Of a DNA stretch of 64,000 bases, positions 21,484-33,560 are shown one piece after another. Source of the stretch: Taxillus chinensis (taxonomy: Eukaryota; Streptophyta; Magnoliopsida; Santalales; Loranthaceae); assembly GCA_023512835.1 (NCBI GenBank), contig CM042092.1:53822400-53886399 (forward strand), written 5' to 3'. How positions within the stretch are numbered: the stretch's first letter is position 1; every line of letters begins with the position of its first letter. The notes under the pieces are model-generated. The model had not been told where the DNA came from and did not search any database. It saw only the letters and a list, made by a program, of their open reading frames with translations. Position numbers and translations under genes: made by a program.

Positions 21484-21769
21484 ATGGCATTAAGTTCTCA
21501 AATCTTGCCATCCGAGAATAGTGTACGCGATTAAGATCGGCGAGCAATACGACTTGAAGTTACAAAGCTATGCTTTGCTATAGATGAGCTAAATGCTCGT
21601 GTCCAATGGCTGCAATATAATGCGACGAGACACGGGGAGAAGTTTGAGGTTATTCGTGCGACAACCACGACAATGTTAGGCGAAGGGTTGTGCAGCTCTC
21701 TATGCCGAAGCACAACACGTCTTACGCACATACGCTAATATAATTCAAGAAATTTTACGAAGGCCATAG
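21484..21769 (+). pseudogene. LTR-resident paralog of ORF2, LTR3 copy
   Basis: The best-preserved copy of this decayed frame. It reads MALSSQILPSENSVRD, then the shared TAA, then DRRAIRLEVTKLCFAIDELN. Confidence 0.6.
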
Positions 21770-22610
21770 AATATGATATTAATGTTTATGTTTAGGATTA
21801 TAATATTTTATGCTATAATGTTATCTTACTTTATTGTTTCTTGATTATGCAATTATATTATTTTATCCGCGTAAATATTAAATACGTTATAAAAAAAATA
21901 ATAAAATAATTTCTTATATGTCATAAAAATTTTAGATGCTATATATTATGTCATTTAGTTTCTTAAACCAAATTACTATGGGTAAGTAAGTATTACAAGC
22001 CTTAACTTTACCAAAAGTATAAAACATAGGTAAGGCCCAAAAATTTGAATGAGGCAGATTCCTGGAGGTCCCATTCAAAAATTCATAACTTGAGTTATAT
22101 AGATCCAATTGACATAAAACCAAATCCCATTTGTTCATTTATGACTTAGCTAAAACGTGTAAAAATTTCAGAATTTAATATGAAGCCAATCAATTCCAGA
22201 ATTTAGAATACTACACATAGGTTTAGTATGAACGGGTAAACATTTTAGTATGACTTTAAAATTCAATAACTTTTGTTATACATATTTAAAAATTATAAAA
22301 TTGATACCCATTTTGTAGATATTTGAGTTAGTAATGCAATACAATTGGCCATTTGCCAAAAACTACAAAATTAAAAACGTTATAATTGAATTAGTAGGGA
22401 GTACACCAATGTGGACTTTTGATGCCAAAGGAACCTTCTAGGTTGAAAAGTCTTAAAACATTTTTTAAATGGTAGGAGAAGATACCCACGTTTTAATAGA
22501 GGATAATAGGAATAAAATAAAGTATTTTATATGTTTTACATAATTTAATTTGATGCCAAAGTCAAATTCATACACTACTTTCACACTACACACCTACCAC
22601 CATCCTTGCC

Positions 22611-22617
22611 TATATAA
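22611..22617 (+). promoter_or_regulatory. LTR3 TATA box
   Basis: TATATAA, identical context to LTR1 and LTR2. Confidence 0.6.
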
Positions 22618-23120
22618 GGAGTGTCTTGCCTCTCCTCTTAAGCACAAATCCCTCAAGCCACACCACGAAATTCCCTCTCAAAACACTCCCTTAAGCCCTC
22701 TTAACACCCCAAATACTCTACTCAAATCCTCTTTTGCTTTTGGTACTTACCAAGCGTCGAAGTTCTACGAAAGGTAATACTTAAGATTTTGAAATTTTGA
22801 AATTACTTCTTATTTATTATGTAGATCTATATGGTTGGTTTTACCACCTCATATATACTATATTCATGGTTGGTTTTACCACCTTACATATGTTATTTAT
22901 ATGATTGGTTGTACCACCTCGTATATATACATACATGGTTGGCCTTGCCACCTCATATATATTTATATATACATGTGTAATGATTTTAAATTATAGTATT
23001 TTATCATAGCATATATTGTCATTCTATAATTCAAGTGAAAAGATGAGAATATTAACTTATGTTTTTATTTTTATTTTTAAGGTTCTAGATAGCGGAAGAT
23101 CGTAAGGAACGACTTCCAAA

Positions 23121-23437
23121 ATGAATTCCCCCGACAATCGCCCTTCTTCTTCTCGCAACCCCAATTGTTAATGTTTCAACCTCACAGCCTATCCCCATCC
23201 TTATCTCCTCCTGATCGTCCCTTTAGACCCGTGTCTAATATCCCCTCATGGTTAAGGTGGAAGACACGTAGGAAAAATAAGCTTATCGAACGTCTTTTCC
23301 GTTCACCCAATACAAGAAGTAAATCTTATTCAAAAACTCTCAAGGCATATAACCTAGTTAGTGCACAACTCAAGGCTTATGATGCATGGGATCGAAATAG
23401 GATATGGAACAACAATAGAAGTGGGAACCCAAATTAA
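23121..23437 (+). pseudogene. LTR-encoded 104-residue protein, LTR3 copy, frame broken
   Basis: Starts like LTR1 but gains a base at CTTCTCGCAAC and another at CAGCC, so the start codon is out of frame with the conserved basic C-terminal region. Confidence 0.4.
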
Positions 23438-23490
23438 TATTCAACCCCACAAGCACGGTATGCCTATTAAAAGATATAAGTTAAAGTATG

Positions 23491-23521
<31 letters not shown>

Positions 23522-24580
23522 GAGATATGTATGATATTGAACTTTTCAAGCATTAATGCTAATTTAGTGTTTTGATATTTTTAAGGTTTAGAACGCGGAG
23601 AACGACAAGCGATTGTAAGGGTTTTTCTCATCCCCTTTTTCTTTTTTATTATACTCTATATTTCATTATTATTGTAAGGGTTTTTCTTTTCCTTTTTTCT
23701 CTTTTCTCTTCCTCTTTAACTTGTTTTATTTGGAATTATTATTGTAAGAGTTTTATGTTTCTTATTCTTCTATTTTCAATTTATTATTGAAAACATTAGT
23801 TTCTTTTTAATCTCTCTCTTGGTAATCTATGCTATTGATTGGGGTAGATAACCATTTTGATATTCGTGGTTATCCTTGTTAACTTTGAATGTTTTATTGA
23901 AATTCTATGTGATGCCTCGTGTTATGTATGTTAAAGTTGTTATAACCTCTTATGTTTGGACAAAGTAAGTTTATGATGGGTGGTTCCGGAAACACCTCCA
24001 ATGCATTGGGTAAAGAACATCACTGGAGAGTGTCAATCCAAATTGATAATATGTTATGTTATGATACGATATCTGGGTAGTTAACCTGGATCATGATGTT
24101 ATGATACGATGTCTAAACATAATCTTCCATGTTATGATTTCCTTGTGAAATGTTGATCATGTATGATGTGTAAATATTATATGGTATTTCCTATGTTCGA
24201 TATCTTCATGATTTTCCTTACCCACTTATGTTTACCCTTACTGGGCTATTTGAGCTCACCCTTTTTATGATTTCTTTTCCAACCCCAGGTAATTAAGGGA
24301 TGGAGAAACTAGGATAAGGAGTCGAGAAGTGCTTGGAAATAAAGTTGTGTGAAAATTTAAAGATTTATTAAGTTGTTTGCTCGTGTGCTTTGTTATGTAA
24401 TAATGGGTTATGGATACTTAGTCTCTAAACCCCTAAACCTTAAAGATCTTGGATTGAAATTTGTAATAATGAATGGTTTATTTGATTAAATAAGTAATAG
24501 TTTGAAATTGATATAAAATTTGTATATTTATTTTCCGCTAACGCACTCGGTTTGGAGGTTTCAAATTTGGGGGCGTTACA

Positions 24581-27489
24581 ATGGCCAAACCCAAAAACCA
24601 CTCTTTTACTCTATAATGAGAATTCATTTTAATATGGATGATTAATAATAAAAAAAATATAGAATTGGTTAGACTATGAAATAAAAAACTTACAAGACTC
24701 AATTCACACGAATATATTTTTGAAGCTACACACAGCCCCCAAAACACGTTGTGTCAAAGTGATATCCAGGACCATCTATATGGCACCCATTGTTTCCCGT
24801 CACAGCTTATGTAAGATTGTACCGCTTCTAGATTTCTTTGATGCTTATAATGCTATCTAAAAAGGAAGTCAAGAATTCAATTTCCATCTCCAACAACTCA
24901 TTGATTATTCCAGGAGTGCCATGTAAAAATCTAAATGCCTGCCTATCAGCCAACGTGTGCACGAGTGTAGTAAACCAAGCCCTCATCCTAAATAATTGAG
25001 AAAAAGTTTAAGGAATTTGAACATGCATATCGATTTAAGACATATTTAATCCAAACTATTAGTGTTAAAGTACTACCACATCAGCTGCGCATTAAAGCCT
25101 CACCCAATCCAATCGACCCCTTTACAACCTTGTGCCTTCGTCAAATCGAGACACCAGCCTCCACCACCTTCCACGCCATCCTCATCTGTCCCAATCAAGG
25201 AACCACCCTACACCACACAATTCTGAACCTCATCCCTCTCTCTCTCAATGGTCAACCCTGAATGAGGTGATGGATGCAAGAAAAAAAAAGGATTAATCTT
25301 GGTTGCAACATGAGAAAATAATAAAATAATATTTAATTAGTCATATTTATTAGCTAATTTCGACAAGTGTTTTGGCTAAAAGCAATATCTACTGTAGCAA
25401 TATATAGGGCATTATATGCTGCTTTCCATTTTTGTTTTTGCTTAAATATTAGCTTTAGCAAGCACACGATTGCTCTTATAAAAAACAAAAACATAAGTTA
25501 TACACAGGCTACCAAACACTAAAAATGGCTTATAAATAGAAGTATAAAATATAGCACTTCAGTCCGATACATTTCATGACAGGCTTAAACGGGCCAAATT
25601 TATTTAAACCTGTACACTAAAAAGGCTTGGCTGCAAGAAGCTCAACTTTTTTTTCCTTTTAATATATTTCCTAAAATTATTATTTAAATTTACATTAAAA
25701 TATTTCAATAAAATATCCAATCCATTACTATTACATATTTCAAATTTATATTCATACCCATTATTCTTTAAAATGAGCCAAATTTTAAAATTATTAGTCG
25801 ACAAGTTCGGTAATGCAGTTACAACTCACATTTTTATAAAAATTCATAGTATGAATTTCAATATTAGCCTATGAATCTCTAATTTTTAAAACAACCGATT
25901 TTTGTTACAAAAAGGCACTTTACTGTAGCGACGATTCGAAATTTTAAAAAAACTATAAAATATTTTAGTTAATACAATTTATGTCTTAATTGATAAAATT
26001 TATATCAGATAATACGTTTTTAAAAAAAATGAATGACTATTAATGCAAAAGGAAAAAAACACCTAGCCCACAGGCTGGTCTGCATCCACTCAGCTCAACT
26101 TGCATGAACCACAGTTCACCAAACCAACTCATTTAGACTCAAACTTAAAACGGCCTAATTTGGAGTGTTCTGGTCCGCAAAAGTCTGTGAACTGGCGCAC
26201 TGAGCTTACACTTAAAACGGCTCGCTTTACACCATGGCCCAATAGAAGGAAAGACTAAAGCCAGCAACGTCCAAGTCTAAACCCAGAGTAATTCGCATAT
26301 AATTTTCTAAATTGTAAACATTTTTATGGAAAAATAAAAACAACAAAACCCAATTGAGCTCTTAAAAGCAAAATTTCCCTTTTTGATAAAGTCATACATT
26401 TTAAGACCAATTGACCTAAGATTGATAATTTAAAGGTTTAATTAGCTACAATTTAAATAAGCCAAAGTAGAATAAAAATAAATAAAGAGAAATGCTACGG
26501 AACGATTGGACAGAATTTTACTCTTAAATTTGACAAGTTGAAGAGGATGATAAAGTAATTTTAAAACACTTCAATGGATGCTAAGCACTGCTCTTAAAGT
26601 AGCTTCCAGGAGCTGCAACTTACGAGTATTAACAATAATTGCTCAATCATTATTCATAATTTTACATATTTAAAATATTTTTTACTCCTGTATAAATATA
26701 CACCACAATAAATTTCCTAAAACACACTCTATATCATTAAAATAATAATTTATATTATTTTTTATTTAATAATAATATTTTTATAATTTAATATGAAATA
26801 AAAATAAATATTATAAAAAATATAAAGGAGAGAGATATGAGAATTTTTATATATAATTTAATAATTATAAAGAGTGACTAGTATTTTTCAGTGAAATATT
26901 ATACAAATTCTATGAAAAAAAGTTAAATATAAGACATTTATTGTAACAATAATTTTATAACTTTTTTTCTTAAATATAGAAAAACATACTCTATTATATG
27001 GGAAATCTATTACTAGTAGTTTAACAGATTTCCCTCTACTAACCCGGCTGCCTTGGCCGAGGCAAAAAAAAAATAAAAAGGAATGATTGTCGGCTTACAA
27101 ACACCTAAAATAGCTTCAACAGTAATTTGTTAAAAAAAAACTGAACGTAAACACATTGAGAAGTACCTTTTTAACCAAAATTGTTCCCAAGTTACACTAG
27201 TCAAATATAGAATCATGAGATATCCATCCATTTTACATTTTACAGGCGAGGCTACGCCTACATATGAAACTATCAGTAAAAGGAAATAACAAAGCAATTA
27301 AACACGGTAAAGAATTGTGTTTCACATTATATTAACCCCAACAGAGAAAACTCATGAAACGAACCAAGCAAGACTTGGGTAATAGGGAGTTCTTTTTTAT
27401 TAAATTATTTCCCCGAGCTTTTGCTTCCCTGTCTTGTCAAAAATGGGGCAGTTTGCGGCCATAAAACAGGAATAAGTTTACCTAATGAT
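24581..27489. other. Intergenic AT-rich DNA, no gene seen
   Basis: Begins with the ATGGC target duplication. No supported gene, RNA or intact repeat was found. The part next to TIM22 (about 27220-27489) should hold its 3' untranslated region, although no polyadenylation site can be fixed. Confidence 0.5.
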
Positions 27490-29371
27490 TCAATCATACC
27501 TATCCAAAAACTTCTCTATAGCGACTGAGAATGCAGCAAAGCCAGCACAACCAATACATGCAGATTTTGGACCGCCTGGAAACAGACAGAGAATAGAATG
27601 TGAGTGCAAACTCCATGGAAATGTAAAATTGTAAATAACACAAAGTCCTGGCATCATCTAGTCATCATATGTTTACAGACTGTTGCTATTATTAGTGGTG
27701 AATTAGAAGAGAGATTCTAGTGAGTATGTCAAAAATTAGTTCTTATGACCAAACTAGAATTCTAAGTTCTAATCATAATTTATTTAATTTTTGCAGATAA
27801 AAAAACACAGAAGCAACTATTAGCTACAGATACAGAGATTTGTTGCTATAAACAGACAGAAAAGAGAATGTGTGAGTGCAAACTTGATGGAAATGTAAAT
27901 AACACAAAGTCCTGGCATCATCTAGTCATCATATGCTTACAGATACTGAGATCTGTTGCTATTATTTGTGGTGAATTAGAAGAGAGATTCTTGTGAATAT
28001 GTTAAAAATTAGTTCTCATGACCAAACTAGAATTTTAAGTTCTAACCGTAATTTACTTATTTTTTTGCAGATAAACAATACAGAATTTGGCACTAATCAC
28101 TATTAAAGTTCAATTGAAATGGATCATGGATGGTCTCGTTAGCACACAAAAATATTATCAAAAAATAATTCTTATGACCAAATGTGAATTCTGAGTGAGT
28201 TATGATCACGATAGCTTTTTAAGATAAAATGATACAGAAGCTAGTATAAGCAATGACAATAAGTCAACACAAGGGATCATTTGGATAAAAAATAATAGAC
28301 GGGAAAAGAAATGAAAGGAAGAGATTGAAGATGAAATAGGTATTACAGAAGGACAGCCCATCCTACTCCCATCCTTCCCCTTTCATTCTCCTTGGTTTGA
28401 ACTAGCCGTCAAGTACCCAAAATATAAGCGAATTCTCCTTGGTTCGAAGAGGTAATAAGTACATGATAATTCTCTTAGCAACTTAGTACTACTGATATGG
28501 AAAGGAAATGAAAATATAAAGATCGGGAGAGCTTACCTCTTCCTGATAGTGCGCCTCCAGTTACACACCCTGCAACAGCTGTATTGGTAATGTCGTGCTT
28601 CGCTCTTGCCTTGTAACACATAATACAGAATCGGTCAAGAAAGCAAAGGCATAGAACTGCAAATTAAGAATTAGTCTAGCATACCTTCTCAACAACGCAT
28701 TCAGCTGCTGAGAAAATAAAACCCATCAACGCAAAAGTTTTGGCTGAACTCCAGCTCCTGCTACCCATCTGCTTCGCTGTATAAATAAATTGCTCCTTAC
28801 CAGTCATTTCCTGTCGCGTTATAGGATTGTCCAACGATCCCAAAAATAATCCCATGGCCAATCCCAGCCCACCTCCTACAAATTTCACCACAATTCACTG
28901 ATTGATAATTTGATTCATCCAACAAAGATAATATCACCACCCGTTTAATTGTTACCCGATGCGAAATCATTGAAATAGCCAATAGATACGATAGCACAAC
29001 AATCCAAATTGTTGCCCAGAAGAAATAAGCTACCAACCATGTAAATATTCTTTAATAACGATGAGAATATTGCTAACATATAGATGGATATAAATGGAAC
29101 AAGCGTGGAGCTGGGATATGATCAAATAAAAAGAAAAGGAAAAAAAAGGGTGTGATCGAAATTGTGAAGATACGGAGCTACCCAAGACTCCGCTAACGAC
29201 GCTACGAACGGCACAGTTGTTCCAAATGTCTTGACCGCGCATCTCCTCTACAGTAGGCAATCGCAGAGGCTGGATAGCCTGGGGTGACTTCTCCGCTTCT
29301 TTTGGGCTCGAACTCGAACTCGAACTCGAAGAAGAAGAAGAAGAAGAAGCAGCTTCTTCATTTGCGGGCAT
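27490..29371 (-). CDS. TIM22: TIM22, mitochondrial inner-membrane carrier translocase subunit (four exons)
   Basis: TIM22 forms the channel of the complex that inserts carrier proteins into the inner mitochondrial membrane. Exons on the minus strand are 29371-29182, 28875-28685, 28609-28537 and 27575-27490, with GT-AG introns of 306, 75 and 961 bp. The joined frame is 179 residues, near the usual plant length. Family blocks seen are PTVEEMRGQDIWNNCAVR, GGLGLAMGLFLGSLDNP, QFIYTAKQMGSRSWSSAKTF, SAAECVVEKARAKHD, AGCVTGGALS and GGPKSACIGCAGFAAFS. These include the conserved Tim17/22/23 glycine-rich helices and the QMGxRSWSSxKTFAxMG region. The N-terminus has a run of 14 serines, partly from a GAA/TTC microsatellite. 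The ATG at 29371 is the first in frame; there is an in-frame TTG, but no ATG, upstream. Confidence 0.95.
27599..28090. repeat. Duplicated ~215-bp segment in TIM22 intron 3
   Basis: 27599-27815 and about 27870-28090 share ordered blocks (tgtgagtgcaaact, taacacaaagtcctggcatc, gaattagaagagagattct, atgaccaaactagaatt, ttgcagataaa) with scattered differences. It is a local duplication within the intron and does not affect coding exons. Confidence 0.8.
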
Positions 29372-29640
29372 GATTGGTCGGTCGGTCGCAGAGGCCTCGC
29401 CTCTCGCCAACGTCGCTCCTTATTTCCGCCGCCGCCGCCGGTGGTCGCAGCCCCCGAACTTTAAAAGTGTTTCTTTCTTCACATATGACGGAGGGAGTGA
29501 GGTTTTGGCGTGGTTGACCAGATTAGGGTTTCCGATCGTGTATTTATTCCGTATGTGGCACATGCATGACATGCCTCGACAGTGTCCCGTGCCTAGTAGC
29601 CTCCAAGTAAAACACCGCAAAATAAGAAGTTAAAATGTTC
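29372..29640 (-). promoter_or_regulatory. TIM22 5' region with telo-box
   Basis: On the minus strand a telo-box core AAACCCTAA (29523-29531) lies about 150 bp upstream of the ATG, and a weak AATAAATAC (about 29539-29547) could act as a TATA element just upstream of it. Telo-boxes are common near the start sites of plant housekeeping genes, including those for mitochondrial and translation functions. The leader next to the ATG is GC-rich with a GGC run. Confidence 0.5.
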
Positions 29641-31260
29641 CTCTTTTATTTATTTAATTTTCTAATAAAGCTTTTAAACAATTTAGTAAAAACTTTGTCT
29701 CCTGACAGCATTTTCCATGACTTTCTTGAAATTTTAGCTAAATTTTAGCTTAAAACTCTATTTTTTATATTTTAGCTTATCACTTTAAAAAACTCTCCCA
29801 TCCAATTCTTTATTCTCAACTCTATTTCATTTAAATATTTATTTTCTCTAAAGTTATATATATACCTATTAAAGGAGGAAAAAGTAAGAAAAAATTAAAA
29901 AATAAAAATGACAAAAAGACACAACTGTCTTGCAACAACATCAAAAATTTTACGAAAAAAAATAATTATTAATGACACTTTCAAAAAGTGTAATTACAAA
30001 CATCTAAAATTAAGGACAGGTATTGGTGGACCCTATTTTGTCCAGGTTGAACACATTTCGTCAAATTCATTTTTTTTTCATGTCACCTCGGTTTGTAGAA
30101 ATTTTGTAGGACAATGGGGGTCGTGAATGCTAAGCTGTAAATGTCCAATTTTAAGCAGTTATTCAGAAAGGCCTTCAAATGCCAAAGAGCTAGTCTTAGG
30201 CAATAGAAAATCAAATTTGAGGATTAATGTCTTCGACCACGCTCGATTTTGAGGTCAAACGAAGAAGATATGGTCAAAACGGTGTTTGGGCCGCCAGCAG
30301 TGGTCAAAGCAGTAATTGACTTTCCAAACAGAACTTCGGACCAGGTCACGAACCTCATATTGTTATCTTACTCATCGTTATGAGAATTTTGATATATATA
30401 TATATATATATTATATATTCGCTCCCGAAGCATTTTTAACAAAAAAAATCAAAAAATTAAAAATAAAATAAAATAAAATAAAATAATTTTCGATAATAAA
30501 ATAATCTCAATACAGGCTTGCTATAAAATGAGATCGTTTTCAAATAAAATTGACACGGTGTCGTTTGTCATGACGCCCCGAGTCTAAAAATAATTTTTTT
30601 GAGATGTTTTGAAATTCAAGTCGTCCTTTCCGATCCCAAAATCTAAAAATTTCAGTAAAAACTATCTAGCTGAAAAAGTCAGAAACCCTAGCCGCTACCC
30701 TCTCTTTTCCCCCCGTGTCCATCACATGTGTCACTATCTTACTAGTTAAACAAAAAAGAAACAAAACAAAACAAAACAACAAAATAAAAAAAACAAAAAA
30801 ACAAAAAAAACAAAAACAAAACCCAAGGATCTCAGTCAACTCTCTTGTCTCGTCCTTTTCACATGGCTTCTTCTTCCCTAGGCATAGTGACGTAGTGCCT
30901 CTTTGAGCATCGTTGCCTCCTCCTTTCTCCTTATCTTCTTCCTCTATCGTTCCCAAATCGACTTTCACACCTGGCCACGGCGCTAGAAAGCAACCACCAG
31001 ATCCGGACCTCCATGCCATGCCTCGCCCATGCTTCTCCGAGCCGAACAGCCCCACCCGAGCCAAACCATGGTCACACTGAACCACTCCTCGCCACCCTTG
31101 ATTGGAACCCAAACCTTACAATCCCTCCTCCATATAAACCCCCATGAATCCATCGATTGGGCACAGGCCCTCTCCACTCGAAAATTCAAAAAAAAAAAAA
31201 ACCACTAGTCTTCCCCCTTCTTCCTCTGCCAAACCCACAAAGAGTCCCACTCCCCATGCC
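29641..31260. other. Intergenic DNA, low-complexity tracts, no gene seen
   Basis: Contains a TA run (about 30392-30412), AAAAT repeats (about 30460-30486) and A-rich tracts (about 30755-30822). No reading frame here resembles a known protein. Confidence 0.5.
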
Positions 31261-31299
31261 CGGAAATTAGTTTTGTTGGAAATATAGGATTTGATGAAG

Positions 31300-31832
31300 C
31301 TGCCAAAATAGAGTCTAAGTCTGGAGACTCGAAGATCTGAAGGTCATAGGGTCAAAGAGTCGAAGTTCATAGAAGAACTGTCATAGGATATATTGGCAAG
31401 AGGCTTGTAGACTAGTAGAGTCTGGAGACTCGAAGCAAAGTTGTGATAGAACACATTGCGACTCGTAAATCCGGGGTCGAAGGTCGTAGAGCCAAAGTGC
31501 AAAAAAGAGAGCATTATTGCAAGCGACGATAAATTCAGAGACTCAGTTTGTGAGCAACTACAAAAGACTAAGGAAGAAATGCAAAGTCTAAGACTTGTAG
31601 AGTCCAAGATTTTCAAGGTCGAAGACTCGTAGAGTCAATGACTCTTTGTTCACTCTGACCCATTGATGGTGGAAGAGCCTCTTAGTTAAGTAAAGTAAAA
31701 TGAGAGACCCAAAGGTCGTAGACCAGCAGAGCAAGGGCCATAGACTCGCAGCTATAACAACGGGTAGATTAAGTGCACTATGAAAAAGTCACTTTAAGAG
31801 CCATTAGGAGAGTCGCAAACTCGTAGAGTCGT
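31300..31832. repeat. Degenerate GACTC/GAGTC minisatellite-like tract, left part
   Basis: Loose repetition of phrases such as GACTCGTAGAGTC, GTCGAAGACTCGTAG and GGTCATAGGGTC. It continues after the solo LTR (33561-33790) and recurs in related form at 36541-36780. The LTR at 31833 inserted into it. Confidence 0.6.
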
Positions 31833-33560
31833 TGTAAGGACCCGTATTTAATTAGTTTTGGGAGATAGTCATTCTATGGGAATGCAACTATGTGGACGAT
31901 AATGTAGCTGTTGATGTGAGCATTTTGATAGTACTTAGGCCTAATTTCGGGTCGAGGCCCCAGTGACCCGATTTTTGACTTTCCCATGGGTAATTAGTTA
32001 ACTTTGCTTTTAAGCAGTCATTTGAGTATGATAATCTCAGAATAGTGTTGTGCTCGTCATTTTGACAGTAATTTGACTCAATTTGGAGTTTATGACCTTG
32101 AAGGTCAACTATTATTGGGAGGCCAATTATTGGCAGTAGTATAAATAATTAAGAAACTGCCTTATCCTTTATTTTTCTTGGTGTGTACGTGCTTGAGCAA
32201 GAGAGAGAGAGAGAAGGTGAGAGCTTGGAGGAGTAGCTTCAGCCTTGGTGATTTGGGGTGATTGGAGCTCGTAGATCGTGAAGAATCATTTCAGGTAGGT
32301 GATTCTAACTCTCTATATGATTCATAGTAGGCTTAGCATGCTTAACTTGGGTGAAATCATGGAATTTTGGGGGTGAACCCTAAGGTTTGGGGGAAACCCA
32401 ATTTTGGGTTGAATTTTGTGATTCAAATGCATAAAAGAGGTATTTCTGTTGATTACATGAAATTTAGAGTTGTTTAAGATGTGTGTTGGGGTGTATATCG
32501 AAACAAATGTGTTTATGAGTGTTTGGGGTTGCTGGGTTGCCATTCTAGCTGATAAAATTGGCAAAAATAATAATGAATAGTGTTTTCGGATTAGTGTTGC
32601 CGAGCTAGTGAACAATGTTTTTTCGGACTAGTGAACAGTGTTTCCGGATTAGTGTTTTCGAGCTAGTGAACAGTGTTTTTCCGGGCTAGTGAACAGTTTT
32701 CCCGGACTAGTGAACAGTGTTTTCGGGCTAGTGAACAGTGTTTTTCCGGGCTAGTGAACAGTTTTCCCGGACTAGTGAACAGTGTTTTCGGGCTAGTGAA
32801 CAGTTTTTATGGATTAGTGTTTCCGGACTAGTGAACAGTGTTTTTCTGGAATAGTGAACAGTGTTTCTGGGCTAGTAAATAGTGTTTCGAAAACAGTGTT
32901 TTTGGATGAGTATTAGGCCTGTGAGGCTATCTAGATAAGCCTGAGAGGCTACTGTTGAGGGCCTGTGAGGCAAGATTTATATAGAGCCTAAGAGGTTCCT
33001 ATGTCTGAGAGACAATACTGAGGCTGAGATGCACAATGGTGCCTGAGAGGCAATAGTATTTCTGAGGAAATATTTGTGTGATCAGGGAGGTTTGCTTTAT
33101 ATGTGAATGTGTGATTTTATGATTAAGTTGGTGATGTATATGTAGCATTACACGAGCACATGCCTACACTATTTTATGAGTTGGGATAGGTCGGGGAGAA
33201 AGGATCCCTACTGAGCTTTGATGGCTCACCCCTCCTGTTGTGTTTGTCTTTGTTTGTTTCAGGTGCCTACAGGAGCTAGGAGGTTCACCAGAGGTGAAGA
33301 ACTCTTGTGTGTTTGCTTGTTTTGTTGGGTTATAATAATATTATGTAACCCGTGAGGGAAATGACATTTATAAACGTATGTTTACATCATGGATAAAAAA
33401 TGAGATTGTTGTATTTGTATGATATATGTGTGATATGGTTCGGGGACGGCACCCGTGCTAAGGTCCCTTTCTCGGTGTTATCACCAACCCCTTGTCCCTT
33501 CGAGTGCGGGTATGGGGATTCACTAATCGGTTTCTGTGGGTCGGATTCCGGGGCGTGACA
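31833..33560 (+). mobile_element. Solo LTR, same family as the 5' LTR of element 2
   Basis: TGTAAGGACCCG to GGGGCGTGACA. It is flanked by GTCGT (31828-31832) and GTCAT (33561-33565), a 5-bp target duplication with one mismatch. It aligns to the reverse complement of 5731-7440 along its length, including the 'gtgaacagtgtttt' minisatellite (about 32580-32890) and the GAGA run (32202-32214). There is no internal region, so it arose by LTR-LTR recombination. Confidence 0.88.

Larger units (their letters stand above)
8746..24580 (+). mobile_element. Three-LTR, two-body non-autonomous LTR retrotransposon array carrying a LOG-like ORF
   Basis: The order is LTR1 8746-12116, body 1 12117-14968, LTR2 14969-18340, body 2 18341-21197, LTR3 21198-24580. 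LTRs start TGTAAGACCCGC and end GGGGGCGTTACA. Each body begins with a tRNA-iMet primer site and ends with polypurine tract AAGGAGGGTAGGA preceded by a 'gaggacgaaatttcttt'-type block as in Tekay elements. The whole array is flanked by ATGGC (8741-8745 and 24581-24585). No gag, protease, polymerase or integrase is present. Very long LTRs and a short non-coding-type body resemble LARD elements. The copies are very similar, so insertion and amplification look recent. Confidence 0.9.
21198..24580 (+). mobile_element. LTR3 of the LOG-carrying element
   Basis: Same layout as LTR1 and LTR2. It is slightly longer because of a longer TA run (about 23489-23516). It is followed by ATGGC, the right target duplication. 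Confidence 0.88.

Noticed and set aside
8746..24580. A tandem array of a host LOG gene cluster
   Set aside because: The period coincides exactly with LTR-body boundaries, primer sites and polypurine tracts, and one target duplication flanks everything; it is a retroelement array.
29030..29410. Longer TIM22 N-terminus starting before 29371
   Set aside because: It would need a TTG start at 29410; the first in-frame ATG is at 29371. The reading past 29182 runs into intron 1.
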